A stretch of 64,000 nt of DNA from Bicyclus anynana (lineage: Eukaryota > Arthropoda > Insecta > Lepidoptera > Nymphalidae). The notes below the pieces were generated by a model, which saw only the letters and a program-made list of their open reading frames with translations, searched no databases and was not told where the DNA came from. The first letter of the stretch is position 1. Every line of letters starts with the position of its first letter. Positions 25,301 through 35,600 of the stretch are shown in pieces. The stretch covers positions 682,001-746,000 of the forward strand of contig NC_069091.1 in assembly GCF_947172395.1 (NCBI RefSeq). The letters are read 5' to 3'. The position numbers and the translations under genes are program-made.

Positions 25301-28300
25301 TCCATAATATCTACCGTGCGGCGCCGCGGCCGATGCAGCTGTGGCGTCATTTAATGTCGACCAATAGCGGCGCATCCAGAAAGTCGTTCTCTGTCGTCCT
25401 ATCTATACAATGTCTTTTTCTCTTGACGACTTATGTCATTGACACATGCTATGCCAACTGGATAATACTAGTAATAAACTGGATATTAGGCAAACAAAAG
25501 CTAGAGGGAGGAAAGTAAGTGTTCTCACCGATGCTCATCTCGGACGCGCGGTCCTCTGCAGCGCACACGTCCTGCTCAAGCGCGCTCTTCTCCTGCAGAC
25601 AATATGATCAATGCTTTAAGATATTTTTTTTATTCATTTCAAGTCAGCCCTTAACTACAATCTCACTTGATGGTAAGTGATGATGCAATCTACGATGGAA
25701 GCGGACTAACTTGTTAGGAGTTGGATGAAAATCCACACCCCTTACGGTTTCTACACGACATCGTACACAGAACGCTAAATCACTGGCAGTCAATAACAAA
25801 AACTCAATCGACTTCAAAATCACAAAATGATTCTACTAAACTAAAAAGCGAAAGATAATATAGTAGGTATGTGCTATCTTCTGATCAGTTTGATAGTGAC
25901 AGACCAGACCCCTAATGATAATCACAACCCATCTAGACGTACAGTTCTCATCAATACAAATTAATCAAGCTCAAACACAAAGTAACTGCTGTAAATCGCT
26001 TACGAGTTCCCTCGTCTGTGTTTCAGCTCCTTCTCCAGATTAACTCTTAAAAATACTTAATAATACTTAAAAATATGAGAAATGTGGTAGTGCCCTACTA
26101 TTTTCGAACGTTCCTCACGATTTCTCCAGGAACCATCCAAACATGACATCCTTGTTTCCTTAATATGGGACCACTCTTTTCCAACAAAAAAGAATAACCA
26201 GAATCGGTTCATAAATAACGAAGTTGTCCACGGACACATAAAAAAAATATACGGTCGAATTGAGAAACCTCCTCCCTTTTTTTAAGTCGGTTTTAAAAAG
26301 GAAAATATATGTTTTCTTTCCGAAAGATTCTAGAGGGAGCAATGCGAAGTTAAGAAAGCTATTGAACCTTTTCCAGCACCGCCTTTTCCAGGTCCTTGTC
26401 CTTAAGCAGGCTCTTGAGGCGCTCCACCTCGCGGATGGCGAGCCGCACCTTCGCGCTGTCCGACTCCAGCAGACTCTTGAGCGCGCTCACTTGCATGCGC
26501 AGCCGCTCCGAGCACGACACCTGCCGGGGGACAGTAGCAGTGGCGTGCACAACGTTTGTAACCAGGGTAGTAGTCATCACAAAAGGGTAGTCATTACGAA
26601 ATTGTAACTTCTCCAGTGCAGTTTCGTAATGCGATCTAAAGGTAGGTAGTATGCATGGTATGGTGGCGCATTTTGTGTCTATGAGGTGTACGTCACTGCT
26701 CAGAAGTCATTCGTAGTACAGATACTGAAAGCCCAAGAACCTTGGATTTTTAATTTTTATCTTATTTTATAGAGGTTTGTGGTATTGTAGGGAATAATCC
26801 CTGGATCTACAGAACCGATTTTGAAAATTCTTTTACCAGGTTATTTGTGTTATAGGCTATATTTTATCCCTGTTTTGTTTGAAACTGTGGGGCATCGGCT
26901 AAGTACCTAGGTAATAAACGGATCAAACAGATAACCCATCTGATGCGAAATGTAAAACTCTCACCTATAAACAGAGCAAACGCACACCTGACACTCCAGC
27001 GTCTTCCTCAAGCAACGCAGCTCGTCGCGGCGCCGGCGCCACGCCGCCACCAGCATGAACCTGCCGACCCTGGCTGCAGCTTCCTCCTCAGCCACGCTGC
27101 GCAGTCCGGAAGAGTGGACCATTGGCAGGTCGGGCTCTATCCTATTAGATATGTTGGTAATTGGAATGGATAATAAACCTAGGGCCTATAGAATTTGGAC
27201 CCTCTTATCCTTTGACGCTCCGTGCTCCAACGCGTTTTTCAGAAGGCACAGCTTGCTAAGAAAAGCCGGCCAAAATCTTATCAGATGCTCTTTTATAATC
27301 ACTTTTTTACACACATTTAGTACTACGAGTATTCTGCTATTCGGGTCGCAGACAAATTTAACGAAACGAAACGAAAGATTAGCAACATGTCTCCCATTCT
27401 CGATGAGTTATAAATGTCCCACTTTGTTTTATACCTTTTAATAGAATTCACGGAATTTCCCTGTTTTACAAGTATCACCTGTCCTTTTTCATCCTCTTAG
27501 TAGGAGTCAAGTCCTCCATAGAAGCCGCCTTGGGGCCGATCTTGGCTGGCCTGGCCGGCGCGGCACGGTACTGGTCCAGGCAGCTGCGAATCCGCACGAG
27601 GTTGGAGCTGGGGGCCGAGGGCTTCGTGGTGAACTTGCTGACCGGGGCTGAGAACAGCTGCTTCTTGGGGTGAACTGGGTGAACGCGTCTGAAAGATGAA
27701 TTATTAATATCAGTTAAAATGGGGGAAAGGCTAGGAAAAGGTTTTGGGGAAAAGGCGCTAAATAATTTGATTGCTTTTAAAAAAAAATGCCGAGTTAAGT
27801 GTGCGCCCAAAAGTTGAATACATCATACATTGAGTCACTGTCATATTTATTTTAAGCGAGCATTTTTGTTTTTGAGAATTCTTTACCCTTCATTTGGGGC
27901 CCCCGCAAGTAATGTTGATACAGGGCCCCTCCAAGGCACGCTACACCACTGTCTAAATAGATTTCAAATGATCACTCGTTGGTCCAGAGATTAGCCCACG
28001 AATCCTTTATTGAGCTAGACTCGGACCAAGGCGCATTTGGAAACGTCGTAACTGTATTTTAAAGCAACAAATTATTATCACCATTGTCTATCATTATCAT
28101 TAATAAGCCTGACGTTTCGAAAGTGCTTGTACTCGTAAACTAAGCCTAATTGAAACAAATGAATTTTGACTTTGAAAAATTGAGAAAATTGCGAAGAAAA
28201 TTAGAAAAGTTCAGAAGTAGGATGATTGTTATTCAGTAACGGCTCAACCTTTGAACGAATCTGAATGAAAGGCAGATAGATTATTGTAGTCTGGTACATG

Positions 28301-29868
28301 GGCTTTTTATCTCTACATTCTCACATGATTGGGATGTACGTGGTTAAAGTCGCGGGGCACAACTGGTATAAAAGAAATGTTGGGACTACATACCAGCGAG
28401 GTAAAAAAAATGTTAGGGTGGCTGTGACAGAATACGTAGCGATAGACGCGTGCCAATGATGCGATTTACGTGGTCATTTACCTCATTCGCCACATCCTAA
28501 ATATTAGTTTTAATTTTATTAAATTTTACCTTCTCGCGTGTCCATTAACAGTGTGATCAAATGAGCCATCGTCTTGTTCCCCATGACGTGGACCCATAGC
28601 ACACATACACAATAACGAGTAATACAAGGAAAATAAATAATAAAATTTATATTTCGTAGTGTTTTAGCTTATTCGCACGGCGAGGTGGTCGCGGCACGGA
28701 TCTCAACTTCGCCGTCTCAGAAGTGATGCGGGAGTGATTTGTGTAATAGAAAAATATTGATACAAAGTACCATAATTGTTATGCAATTCGGTTTTAGGTA
28801 CGTGGGAAATTTTAACATTTAAACTCGGATGTGATTGTGAATGAGATATTCTCGCATATTATCACAATGTTCGGAACAGGTGAGTTTGAAAACCAAGTTT
28901 TACCTGAACTCTCCTATTCTTCTTGAGATATTGTATTGCGATCGTGACTGATATTTTAATGTAATAATAAATCTTTGACTGCGATATTAAATGACGATGC
29001 AGTCCACGATAGAAGTGGTCTTACTTGGACGAGGTACATGTTTATTCTACCCATACCTTTCGACGGTTTCTACGCGTAGACCAGAGCAGAGCTAATAAGC
29101 TAGCGCCTAATTCGCTAGCTTATTGTTATAATTTCTAAAATTTAATTCTATTACAAACTATACTTACTACTACAAATTACTACTAGGTAGTAGGTCTAAT
29201 ACTAATTTGGTATTGTTCATGTAAGCCTAGTTTAACATTAAGATAATAAATATTTAAAAAATATAATAAAATTTTAAACTGACTCGAGCAAAGAATCAAA
29301 ATCCTCTGTTTAGCTGCACTACCAATTGCGCTATAGAAGTTGTAAAAACTATTCTTTGGCTCCTTGAATGAAATGTCCAGTCAGTCCCTGCACAGTGAAT
29401 TTTGGGAGTCCATGGTATCCTAAGCCGCTGGTTGTAATTGTAAATGTCCCTGGTATTCTAAGGTGCTGGTTGTGAGTCCCCGGTATCCAACGCCGTTGGT
29501 TGTGAGTCCCCGATATCCAACGCCGTTGGTTGTGAGTCCCCGGTATTCTAAGCCGTAATTTTCCGCAGCGCTGTCGCTGGTTACTGACCGGGGCGTAGCG
29601 TGCAGGCTGCCACGCTCCGTGCTGTCCCCGGCGCCGGCGCGCACCACTGGGGACGCGCTTTGCGGGATCTTGACGCCGTCGGGCATCATCTTGCTGCTGC
29701 AGGACGGTAAGTTGCCATAGACTAAGCCGCTGGTTGTCCGCAGCGCTGTCGCTGGGCACTGACCTGGGCGTGGCGTGCAAGGTGCCGCGCGCCGTGCTGT
29801 CCCCGGCGCCGGCGCGCGCCAACGGGGACGCGCTCTGCGGGATCTTGACTCCATCGGGCATCATCTTG
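19195..29868 (-). CDS. Coiled-coil protein of unknown identity (3' part, minus strand)
   Basis: Minus-strand exons in transcript order are 29868-29764 (A) and/or 29693-29589 (B), 27688-27479, 27141-26988, 26520-26368, 25592-25529, 21281-21154, 19955-19813 and 19378-19195. All phases match, giving 379 residues with one A/B copy, ending TK and TAA. The N-terminal 120 or so residues are basic and Pro/Ser-rich (QLFSAPVSKFTTKPSAP, TPTKRMKKDR), suggesting a disordered and perhaps nuclear or microtubule-linked tail. The rest is heptad-rich coiled coil (RLKSLLKDKDLEKAVLEK, LSSLEEELSQREALL, ADALRGSLDELRAELHRV). I do not recognise the family; centrosomal, spindle or cytoskeletal scaffolds would fit the architecture. 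The start codon and first exons are not identified and lie upstream, above 29868. Confidence 0.75.
20001..20338 (+). mobile_element. SINE family A, near full length
   Basis: A tRNA-like head with A box TGGCGCAGTGG (20013-20023) and B box GGTTCGATCCC (20057-20067) is followed by a lepidopteran-type body (GAAACCGAAAGGGGTGTGGA) and the tail GGGCTAACTTGTAAAGAATAA. This is the best family A copy in the window. It lies in an intron of the minus-strand gene. It is not a functional tRNA. Confidence 0.85.
20796..20909. mobile_element. Short MITE with AAGGCCTACTTTGG ends
   Basis: The left arm includes TTTAGTATTTTAGTTGAGTAC and the right arm GTACTCGACTGAAATATTAA, giving long imperfect arms around GGATTTACCGCC. 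A second copy is visible at about 37260-37375. Confidence 0.65.
21550..21695 (+). mobile_element. SINE family A, truncated and internally deleted
   Basis: The head GGCGGCCTCCGTGGCGCAG with B box GGTTCGATCCC is followed directly by the 3' part (GGGATGTGGATTTTATTCTCC). Much of the body is missing. Confidence 0.7.
22086..22350 (-). mobile_element. SINE family B, reverse copy
   Basis: Starts with the tail complement CCAAATTCGGCTCACCGCTG and ends with the head complement ATATCCACTGGGTTATCACGG. Lies in the coiled-coil gene intron 21282-25528. Confidence 0.75.
22733..23010 (-). mobile_element. SINE family A, reverse copy
   Basis: Runs from the tail complement CAAGTTAGCCCTTGACTAC to the B box complement GGGATCGAACCC and head ACGGAGGCCGTC. 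Confidence 0.75.
23239..23576 (-). mobile_element. Helitron-like element, reverse copy
   Basis: Reads CTAG, the hairpin side (GACGCCCGCGACTTCGTCCGC), a CTACCC-rich array (23288-23350), and ends CTCTTTATAATATTAGTATA followed by GA, the complement of the family 5' terminus. Confidence 0.7.
23881..24150 (+). mobile_element. SINE family B, plus-strand copy
   Basis: The tRNA-like head has A box TAGCCCAGTGG (23888-23898) and B box GGTTCGAATCC (23932-23942). The body contains CTTTTCAGTTGTGC, CATCGTGAGGTAACC and TTCTTAATTCTCTGCGTGTG. It serves as the reference copy for this family here. Confidence 0.8.
24506..24645 (-). mobile_element. SINE family A fragment
   Basis: The 3' half only (GATGGTAAGTGATGATGCAG to GCTTGGCGGTACG), reverse orientation. 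Confidence 0.65.
24750..25036 (-). mobile_element. SINE family B, reverse copy
   Basis: Tail complement AATCCATATTCGGC to head complement CCACTGGGCTATCA, with the usual internal GCAGGTTTCCTCACGAT. Confidence 0.7.
25624..25790 (-). mobile_element. SINE family A fragment
   Basis: A reverse 3' half next to the coiled-coil exon 25529-25592; it starts about 30 bases upstream (in transcript terms) of that exon's acceptor. Confidence 0.65.
25801..26292. mobile_element. Foldback family with CCGACTTC ends, short copy
   Basis: Runs from CAATCGACTTCAAAATC to TTTTTTTAAGTCGGTT. It keeps one arm of the palindrome and about one unit of the tandem repeat (AATGATAATCACAACCCATC). The opposite palindrome arm is absent. 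Confidence 0.65.
26368..26520 (-). CDS. Coiled-coil gene exon with unusual donor
   Basis: 51 codons, from VSCSERLRMQVSALKSLL to KAVLEK, in phase 0. The acceptor is GGCAG; the donor would be GTTCAA, a poor match to GTAAGT. If the intron is not removed the frame adds VQ and stops at TAG (26361-26359), giving a shortened form. The phase fit with the next exon (EKSALEQDV) favours splicing. Confidence 0.7.
26521..26987. other. Coiled-coil gene intron, no feature
   Basis: 26800-26885 resembles the interior of the Helitron-like family (ACCGATTTTGAAAATTCTTT). Otherwise nothing is recognised. Confidence 0.4.
28010..28170 (-). repeat. Dispersed repeat with CTTTCGAAACGTCAG motif
   Basis: A reverse copy of sequence also present at 36640-36895 and 39360-39545. 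Shared pieces include GGTGATAATAATTAG and the complement of CACTTTCGAAACGTC. Probably a LINE 3' region; no protein remains. Confidence 0.5.
28171..29093. other. No gene recognised
   Basis: A/T-rich, with a heavily decayed family A SINE at about 28985-29085. Confidence 0.35.
29094..29124. repeat. Small perfect hairpin
   Basis: The arms AATAAGCTAGCG and CGCTAGCTTATT surround a 7-nt loop. Confidence 0.8.
29409..29560. repeat. 30-bp minisatellite next to duplicated exon
   Basis: Units of about 30 bp built on GGTTGTGAGTCCCCGGTATC and CAACGCCGTT occur in perfect register at 29468, 29498 and 29528, with more diverged units at the left. The unit resembles the intron sequence directly behind both exon copies. 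Confidence 0.85.
29589..29693 (-). CDS. Coiled-coil gene, duplicated exon copy B
   Basis: The same 105-bp length and phase as copy A, with 12 base differences and four residue changes (L to V, A to V, A to E, T to S). Its acceptor is a tandem CAGCAG, which would allow one extra residue. The intron between A and B is only 70 bp. It may be mutually exclusive with A, used with A, or decaying. Confidence 0.65.
29764..29868 (-). CDS. Coiled-coil gene, duplicated exon copy A
   Basis: 105 bp after acceptor TTTGCAG and before donor GTCAGT; it takes one base into a split codon and leaves two. It encodes KMMPDGVKIPQSASPLARAG and then DSTARGTLHATPR. Copy B lies 175 bp away. The phase is symmetric, so skipping or including it keeps the frame. 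Confidence 0.7.
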
Positions 29869-29905
29869 CTGCAAACAGGACCGTAAATTGTTGTATAACT
29901 AAGTA

Positions 29906-30934
29906 TGGTTTTGCGAGTCACTTGCGGGCCCACTCTCGACGTATCCTGCAATGGCTATTGATGGATACGTCAAGGAAGACATCATAACTCAAATCATCCT
30001 ACTCATGTTGTCGGGGCAAAGACTCTTCTGAGAGTCTCAAAACGTCTTTAGGATGATAAATTCGAATATGAAAAATAATAACAGAGGGCACCCAAAATCA
30101 CACAAAAGCAAGTAATTTTCAATTGTCAATTTCGTACTTGTGTACAGACCCTTGTAGATTGCGACAATGAGGAAGTAGAGAGGGCATCAACTGCCTACAA
30201 CATAGAATCATAAACAACGATAATTTTATAAATATTTGATCATAAAAAACCTCAAAACGAAGAGTATCGGCGGCAGAGTTTCGGCGACGGAACCCTGACA
30301 ATGCCACATTAGTCAAAATCGATAAATGGCTTACTAGTTACGGCTTACCTTTTTGTAGTTATTGTAGAAATCTCGATGTTGAATAGATGAAAATATAAGA
30401 TTTTTAAGAAATATGACGGCTCTAAAATAATGTGTTTGTTGAATATTTGATTAATGGGAGATTTGACAGATTTAAAAATGATCGAATTTCAAATATTTTT
30501 TTTACTTTATGGCTTATTTTTTACAGCCAGCTATTTGTAATTTTCATATCTAAACTTTTTATATCCTCCTACACAAATAGGTATTGTATGGCTAAACAAC
30601 AAGTTCCGTGTAGGTAACACTCGTGCACTTCATATAGGATTGAAAGCGATACATATCCTACAAAACTTTGCTAAGTATCCAATCTTTACCAAACAACGAA
30701 ATAAACAGTTTGCATAAACCTACAGCCTAATTTGACTTCTCCAGTCTTTGTCCAGTGGTTAGCCTGTAGTTACGGATCACGAGCTCCTGGGTTCGAATCC
30801 TGTGTAGAGCCATACGAGATACTGAGTTTTTCTTTCTTCTAAGTCAGTGACATTCACAGCCCAGAGTTTTGATGTGAGTTTTGAAATAGAGATAATAATC
30901 TTTAAGTGCACCGCCAACCTTGACCGAAAATAGT
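29906..30934. other. Gap upstream of coiled-coil exon A
   Basis: It must be crossed by, or contain, earlier exons of the minus-strand gene. A short candidate at 30256-30300 (reading GFRRRNSAADTLRFE) has a poor donor and is not called. A tRNA-like SINE head lies at about 30745-30830. Confidence 0.35.
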
Positions 30935-31075
30935 AATGTATCTTGGCTGCAGCGCTAAGCATGACGATAGTAGTTCGCTGGATGGAGGCGGCTCAGGATA
31001 GTGATGTTTGGAAGTTTCTACAAGTCTCTATGTCCTGCAGTGGGTGTCCACCGGCTGATATGATGATGATGACTA
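30935..31075 (+). mobile_element. LINE 3' relic (RTE-like tail)
   Basis: Plus-strand frames give RWMEAAQDSDVWKFLQ, then after a shift a YVLQW-like end and a TGATGATGATG run. This is the usual C-terminus and simple-repeat tail of a lepidopteran RTE-type element. Confidence 0.6.
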
Positions 31076-31194
31076 CAACTATTAATAGCCTGATTTATGT
31101 TTTCCCTGTCAAAACTCACGTGTGTACCTGACGACAACAGCTCTAACTTGTTCTATAGCTAATGTTGCTATATCCGATGTAATCAGGAATAATT

Positions 31195-31275
31195 TAAAGT
31201 GGCAAGGGAGCGGCGGCGAGTCGACGGCGCCCGCCGCGGCGCCCGACGGCCGGGCAGGGGACCGACGGGTTCCCT
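31195..31275. other. Unexplained GC-rich segment, possible exon
   Basis: About 70 bases of over 80 percent G+C in A/T-rich surroundings, a composition otherwise seen in exons here. The plus strand reads SGGESTAPAAAPDGRAGDRR with high GC3 but lacks a good donor. The minus strand offers a 146-bp frame (31273-31128) whose phase would join exon A. Neither is convincing. Confidence 0.35.
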
Positions 31276-31443
31276 ACTGTTTATACCATGTGTACTATCG
31301 CAGTGTTGCCAGCTTTACAACCAGAAGCTTGGAATTATAATCAAAAGCCTACGATTCGATCTACTACAGGGTCATGTCTTATAGGAGAGGTCTTATATTA
31401 AGTGTAGTCCCACACGCTGCAGAATGAGGTTTGGCATATTAGA

Positions 31444-31592
31444 GCCCCCGCTCACTTACAACTTTTAGTTGGCCGACTTAGTCGGCCGATTATAGAACAG
31501 ATAAAGCGATGTATGACAGCCCGCACATCTGTCCAACTAAATCACGTACAATTAAAAAGTCGGCCAACTAAAAATTGTCAGTGAGTGGCCAC
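31444..31592. mobile_element. MITE with TTTTAGTTGGCCGACT arms
   Basis: GCTCACTTACAACTTTTAGT and TTGGCCGACTTA at the left are mirrored by AAGTCGGCCAACTAAAAA and TTGTCAGTGAGTGG at the right. About 149 bp, non-coding. Confidence 0.75.
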
Positions 31593-32032
31593 CCTTATGG
31601 TGATACAAGTAATATGTCTCTGTTACGGTTACCGGGATCGATGGCGAACTCTCTGAGGCACGCCTTAGTACGACAACCAATTTCCCAATGTGAAGAAGAA
31701 AAAGAAGAAGAAATACTTTATTGCACACAAAAATACAATTATAAATTAAAACAATATAATTATGGGGATGGGGTTGGGAATTTTTACATGGATCTAACCT
31801 CATATGATCCGAAGCCACATAAGCACATTCAATATTAATAAAATACCCTTCATATTTGGACGATTGAGCGTCTGGACCCTTAAAAGCTATTTTTCAAATC
31901 TCGCAGTCCAAAGTCCAAAAGCCAAAAGATTGTCTGACAAACTTTCAGCTTTCCTAAAAAGCCTGGTTGACGCAGGCTCTCGGGCCAATAGGTAAACTTT
32001 CGAAGTTTATAATATTATTTCAAAGTTTATTA
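31593..32032. other. No gene recognised
   Basis: Includes an AATACTTTATTGCACACAAAA repeat tail at about 31700-31760, as near 11610. Confidence 0.35.
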
Positions 32033-32199
32033 TACCGACGTCCCGCGGTTTCATCTATGTAGTTCCCATTCCGATGAGAGTACGGGGAAAAAATATAGCC
32101 TAGTGGTAGTGGTAGTAGTGGTAGTAGGTGGTGGTAGATCCAGAGATTACCCCCTACAACACCACCACCTTTACCTCTTTATAATATTAGTATCGATAG
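32033..32199 (-). mobile_element. Degenerate Helitron-like fragment
   Basis: Contains GTAGTTCCCATTCC, a GTGGTAGTAG array and the terminal complement CTCTTTATAATATTAGTA, but the CTAG end is lost. Confidence 0.5.
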
Positions 32200-32966
32200 A
32201 AACCAAATAATATAATATACTAGGAACTATTATATGATTTATAGTTTTTTTTTATCATTTATTATATTGATATTAAATGTATGTATGTACCCAGTCAAAG
32301 GCAAAACATCTCAGAGCTGTAAATCGGAATGTTTCGTGCAAATTGTGACAACTGGCAACACTGCACGAAGGGATGTGTTTGTAGTAGGCACCTACTTCGC
32401 GTGTAACCGCATATTTTAGTTCTACCCTCCTGTAGGTGTTATGTTCTATTTTTTATTACGTAAATGATTACAAAACTGGATAAAAATCGAAAGGGTTAAT
32501 AATAAGGGTTCAAAGGACATTGTGGTTGTTTTATTTGTAAATGTAATACGTACCTAAATGAAAATTTAAAATTAGTTGTACATAGTAGTACTCAGTAGGT
32601 ACATAGTAGAGCTTCTAGAATAGATTGACGGTTAGACGCCGGACTCAAATATAAAAGGACCAGGGTTCGATCCTACTCGCTCGTCATACTTATGTGCCAC
32701 ACGCCACACCTATTCCTAACACAGGCTTTTCCTTTAGTTGGAAGGGAAAGAATACTATCATTTTTAAAAGGAGAATAGTAAAAACCCACTTAAAAATATA
32801 CCTTTAAATAAAAATTGCAAATTACAAAGATGTCAACTTGTGAATATGGACTTATTATAATTCGACGGACAATAGCAGAGATTATACATCACAGACGACA
32901 AATGAAGGGTACCATCATCTTGTCGTAGGGGAAACATTTCGATAGACCTATTTTGTATGTGTTTTT

Positions 32967-34028
32967 AACCGACTTCAAAAAGGAGGAGGTTCTCAATTCG
33001 GTCGGTATTTTTTTTTTTTTTTTTTTTATGTATGTACACCGATTACTCAAAAACGCCTAGACCGATTTCAAAAATTCTTTTTTTGTTTGAAACGGTATAG
33101 TCCCCATTTGGTCCCATTGCCATCATGACAAGATCTGATGATGGAATCCTGGAGAAATTGAGGGGAACTTTCGAAAATTATATGGGTGTCTAGTGTGTTT
33201 GTAAACTTTTCCATTTAGTACCTTTGAGAAATACAAAATTATGAAGGTTTAAAATCGATCTGATGATGGAGTCATAAAACAGACGAGGGAACTCCTTGGC
33301 GATTTACAGCAGTTACCTTGTGTTTGGGCTTGATTAATTTGTATTAATGAGAACTTTCCACATAGATAGGTTGTGACTGTCATTTAGAGGTTTGGTGATG
33401 AAGACCAAGGACAATTAAGGGAACTCCTTAACAGTTTACAGTAACTACCTTGTGTTTGGCCTTGATTAATTCGTATTGCTGAGAACTTTCTACCTAGATG
33501 AGTTGTGTCTGTTATTAGGGGTCTGATGATGAAGACCAAGGTCAATGAAGGGAACCCCTTGACGGATTACGGTAGCTACCTTGTGCTTGGGCTTGATTAA
33601 TTTGTATTGCTGAGAATTTTGTACCAAGATGGGTTGTGACTGTCATTTTACACTAAAAATTGAAAAATAATAAAAATTTTAATAAAAAAAATACAACCGA
33701 CTTCAAAACCTAAAAACGTACCCACTAAACTAAAAAGCAAAAAATAACATCATAATATGTTCTACCTGCTGATCAGTATGAAGTCAGTGCTTAGCCGGTG
33801 TTGTCTTAATTTAAGCCATTTCTGACAGGACCACATGAAACAACACTGTCTGCAAAATCTAAATCTATAAGATATGCTCACATGGCTTGAATTAATACAT
33901 CACCGGCTTAGCACCGCCTTCATACTGATCAGCAGGTAGAACATATTAAGATGTTATTTTTCGCTTTTTAGTTTAGTGGGTACGTTTTTAGGTTTTGAAG
34001 TCGGTTGTATTTTTTTTATTAAAATTTT
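32967..34028. mobile_element. Foldback element with CCGACTTC ends, reversed full copy
   Basis: Starts AACCGACTTCAAAAAGGAGG and ends GAAGTCGGTT (34006). Three tandem units of about 130 bp lie at 33260-33650. The palindrome (33673-34028) is at the right end, the mirror image of copy 1. Its arms share AACTAAAAAGCAAAAAATAA with copy 1, but the loop differs. Confidence 0.75.
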
Positions 34029-34289
34029 TATGTATAACTCGCAAATGCGAGTTTAGAATCCATCTCTTATAACACGATACTAAAAAAGAAAAAGATAGAG
34101 GTAAATTTGAACACACGCTCAGTAACGATGTTTTGTATTAACTCACACTTGCAAGTACAGTCCTCCAGGCAATGACATTTTATAATTAACATCATTGCCT
34201 CCAGATCCCAGGACCTGGGACCTTGGGTTGAGTTTGGAGGATCATTTTAGAATGCATTACCTAACACTCACTATCCCCTGCCCAAGAGA

Positions 34290-34604
34290 AGTAATAGCTT
34301 AATGGATATAACCCCTGCCTTCGATTCGAAGGGCGTAGGTTCGAATCCGGTCAGGGACATGCACTTCCAATTTTTCAGTTATGTGTATTTAAAGTAATTA
34401 AATGTCACGTGACTCAAACGGTGAAAAAAAAACATCGTGAGGAAACCTGCCTAGCAGAAAATTTTCTTAATTCTCTACGTGTGTGAAGTCTGCCATTCCG
34501 CATTTGACCACCGTGGCTAAGGCCTAATCTTTCTCATACCTACTCGTGACTCATAAAAGACTCGTGCTCAACAGTACGCCGAATATCGGTTGTTAGTGAT
34601 GATC
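34290..34604 (+). mobile_element. SINE family B, plus copy
   Basis: Head AGTAATAGCTTAATGG with B box GGTTCGAATCC, body AATTTTTCAGTTATGTG, end CAACAGTACGCCGAATATCGG. Confidence 0.7.
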
Positions 34605-35454
34605 CCCTGCCCGACTTGTTCTCCATACCAACTTTTTTTTCGTGAATGCCGAAATTATTAATCATTTTAATTTATGCAATAGAATCGATTTCGCTACTTT
34701 AATGCATAACAAGAACACTACTAACCCGGACCCTCTTGTCATGTACTTGTATTTGTTATCTAATTTTTGCGGAAGGTCAAGAACCTAGCCCTAATTTAGG
34801 GCAAATTCAAAAAGCAACGTGGTTTGCCCCTCGTGTATAAAAAGTTCAATACTGAATATGTGCCACTTCGCCAAAGTAAAAGACCACGGGGTCCGAAAAA
34901 ATTGAGAATTTAAACTGTCGTTATAATATTAAAGTTCATTCTTATAAATCAGTATACCTAAATTTTTTTCATATTAATATTATGTACGTGCCGATGTTGG
35001 AAGGGAGATGTTATGAGTTCAGATGCGAAGCTTTGCAGTTTCATACTCATCATCATCATCTCCTGAGGATGCTCCGATGCCTAGGTGAAACGTGAAGATT
35101 TTTTTGGATTTTGTTGACGTTGTTGTACGAATTAGTCAGTTATTCGCGGATAATATCAAAGTGGATCAATTAATTACTGATCATAATGAACCTCTCTAAA
35201 GTAAAGCCTGCTTTTAACAATATATATTGCCATTTTAGTTCACATGGCTTACAAAACAGTGCAGCTGTAGGTACTTTTCAGGCATTTCAATTGATTCGAC
35301 ATAGAATTTTATTTCAATTTATCCACGCTATAAATAGAATCTACGCTGTCTTCTGGTGTACACATCGCTCAATTGCACCGAACCCTTCCATAAATACAGT
35401 AATTGTACGCAATATCATGAAGGGTGGTAGGGTTGTTTGAAGTTTTGAATTTCG
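34605..35454. other. No gene recognised
   Basis: A/T-rich. Short open frames only. Confidence 0.35.
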
Positions 35455-35600
35455 AACCGTGGCTGTTCGGCGGTGTGGCGGCGAGTGTGGCGCCACACGC
35501 AACTGCTGGTCGCGTCGCGTCGCCTCGCCGCCGCGGCGACTCACTGACTCACTGTCACTGCGTACCGTATAGCGCAGCCATTACGACAGTGGGGCTCCAC
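35455..35600. promoter_or_regulatory. GC-rich island, possible promoter or 5' exon of minus-strand gene
   Basis: A 100-base block of over 70 percent G+C, with CGTCGCGTCGCCTCGCCGCC and repeated GACTCACT, in otherwise A/T-rich DNA. It lies between the coiled-coil gene and Dorsal, on the correct side to be the 5' end of the coiled-coil gene. No start codon with a matching donor was found. Confidence 0.25.

Larger units (their letters stand above)
29589..29905. repeat. 175-bp tandem duplication containing an exon
   Basis: Each unit carries a 105-bp exon and its flanks: a CTTAG..TAC.GTCCTG stretch before the acceptor, and AGCGACAGCGCTGCGGA after the donor. Exon-to-exon offset is 175 bp. Confidence 0.85.
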
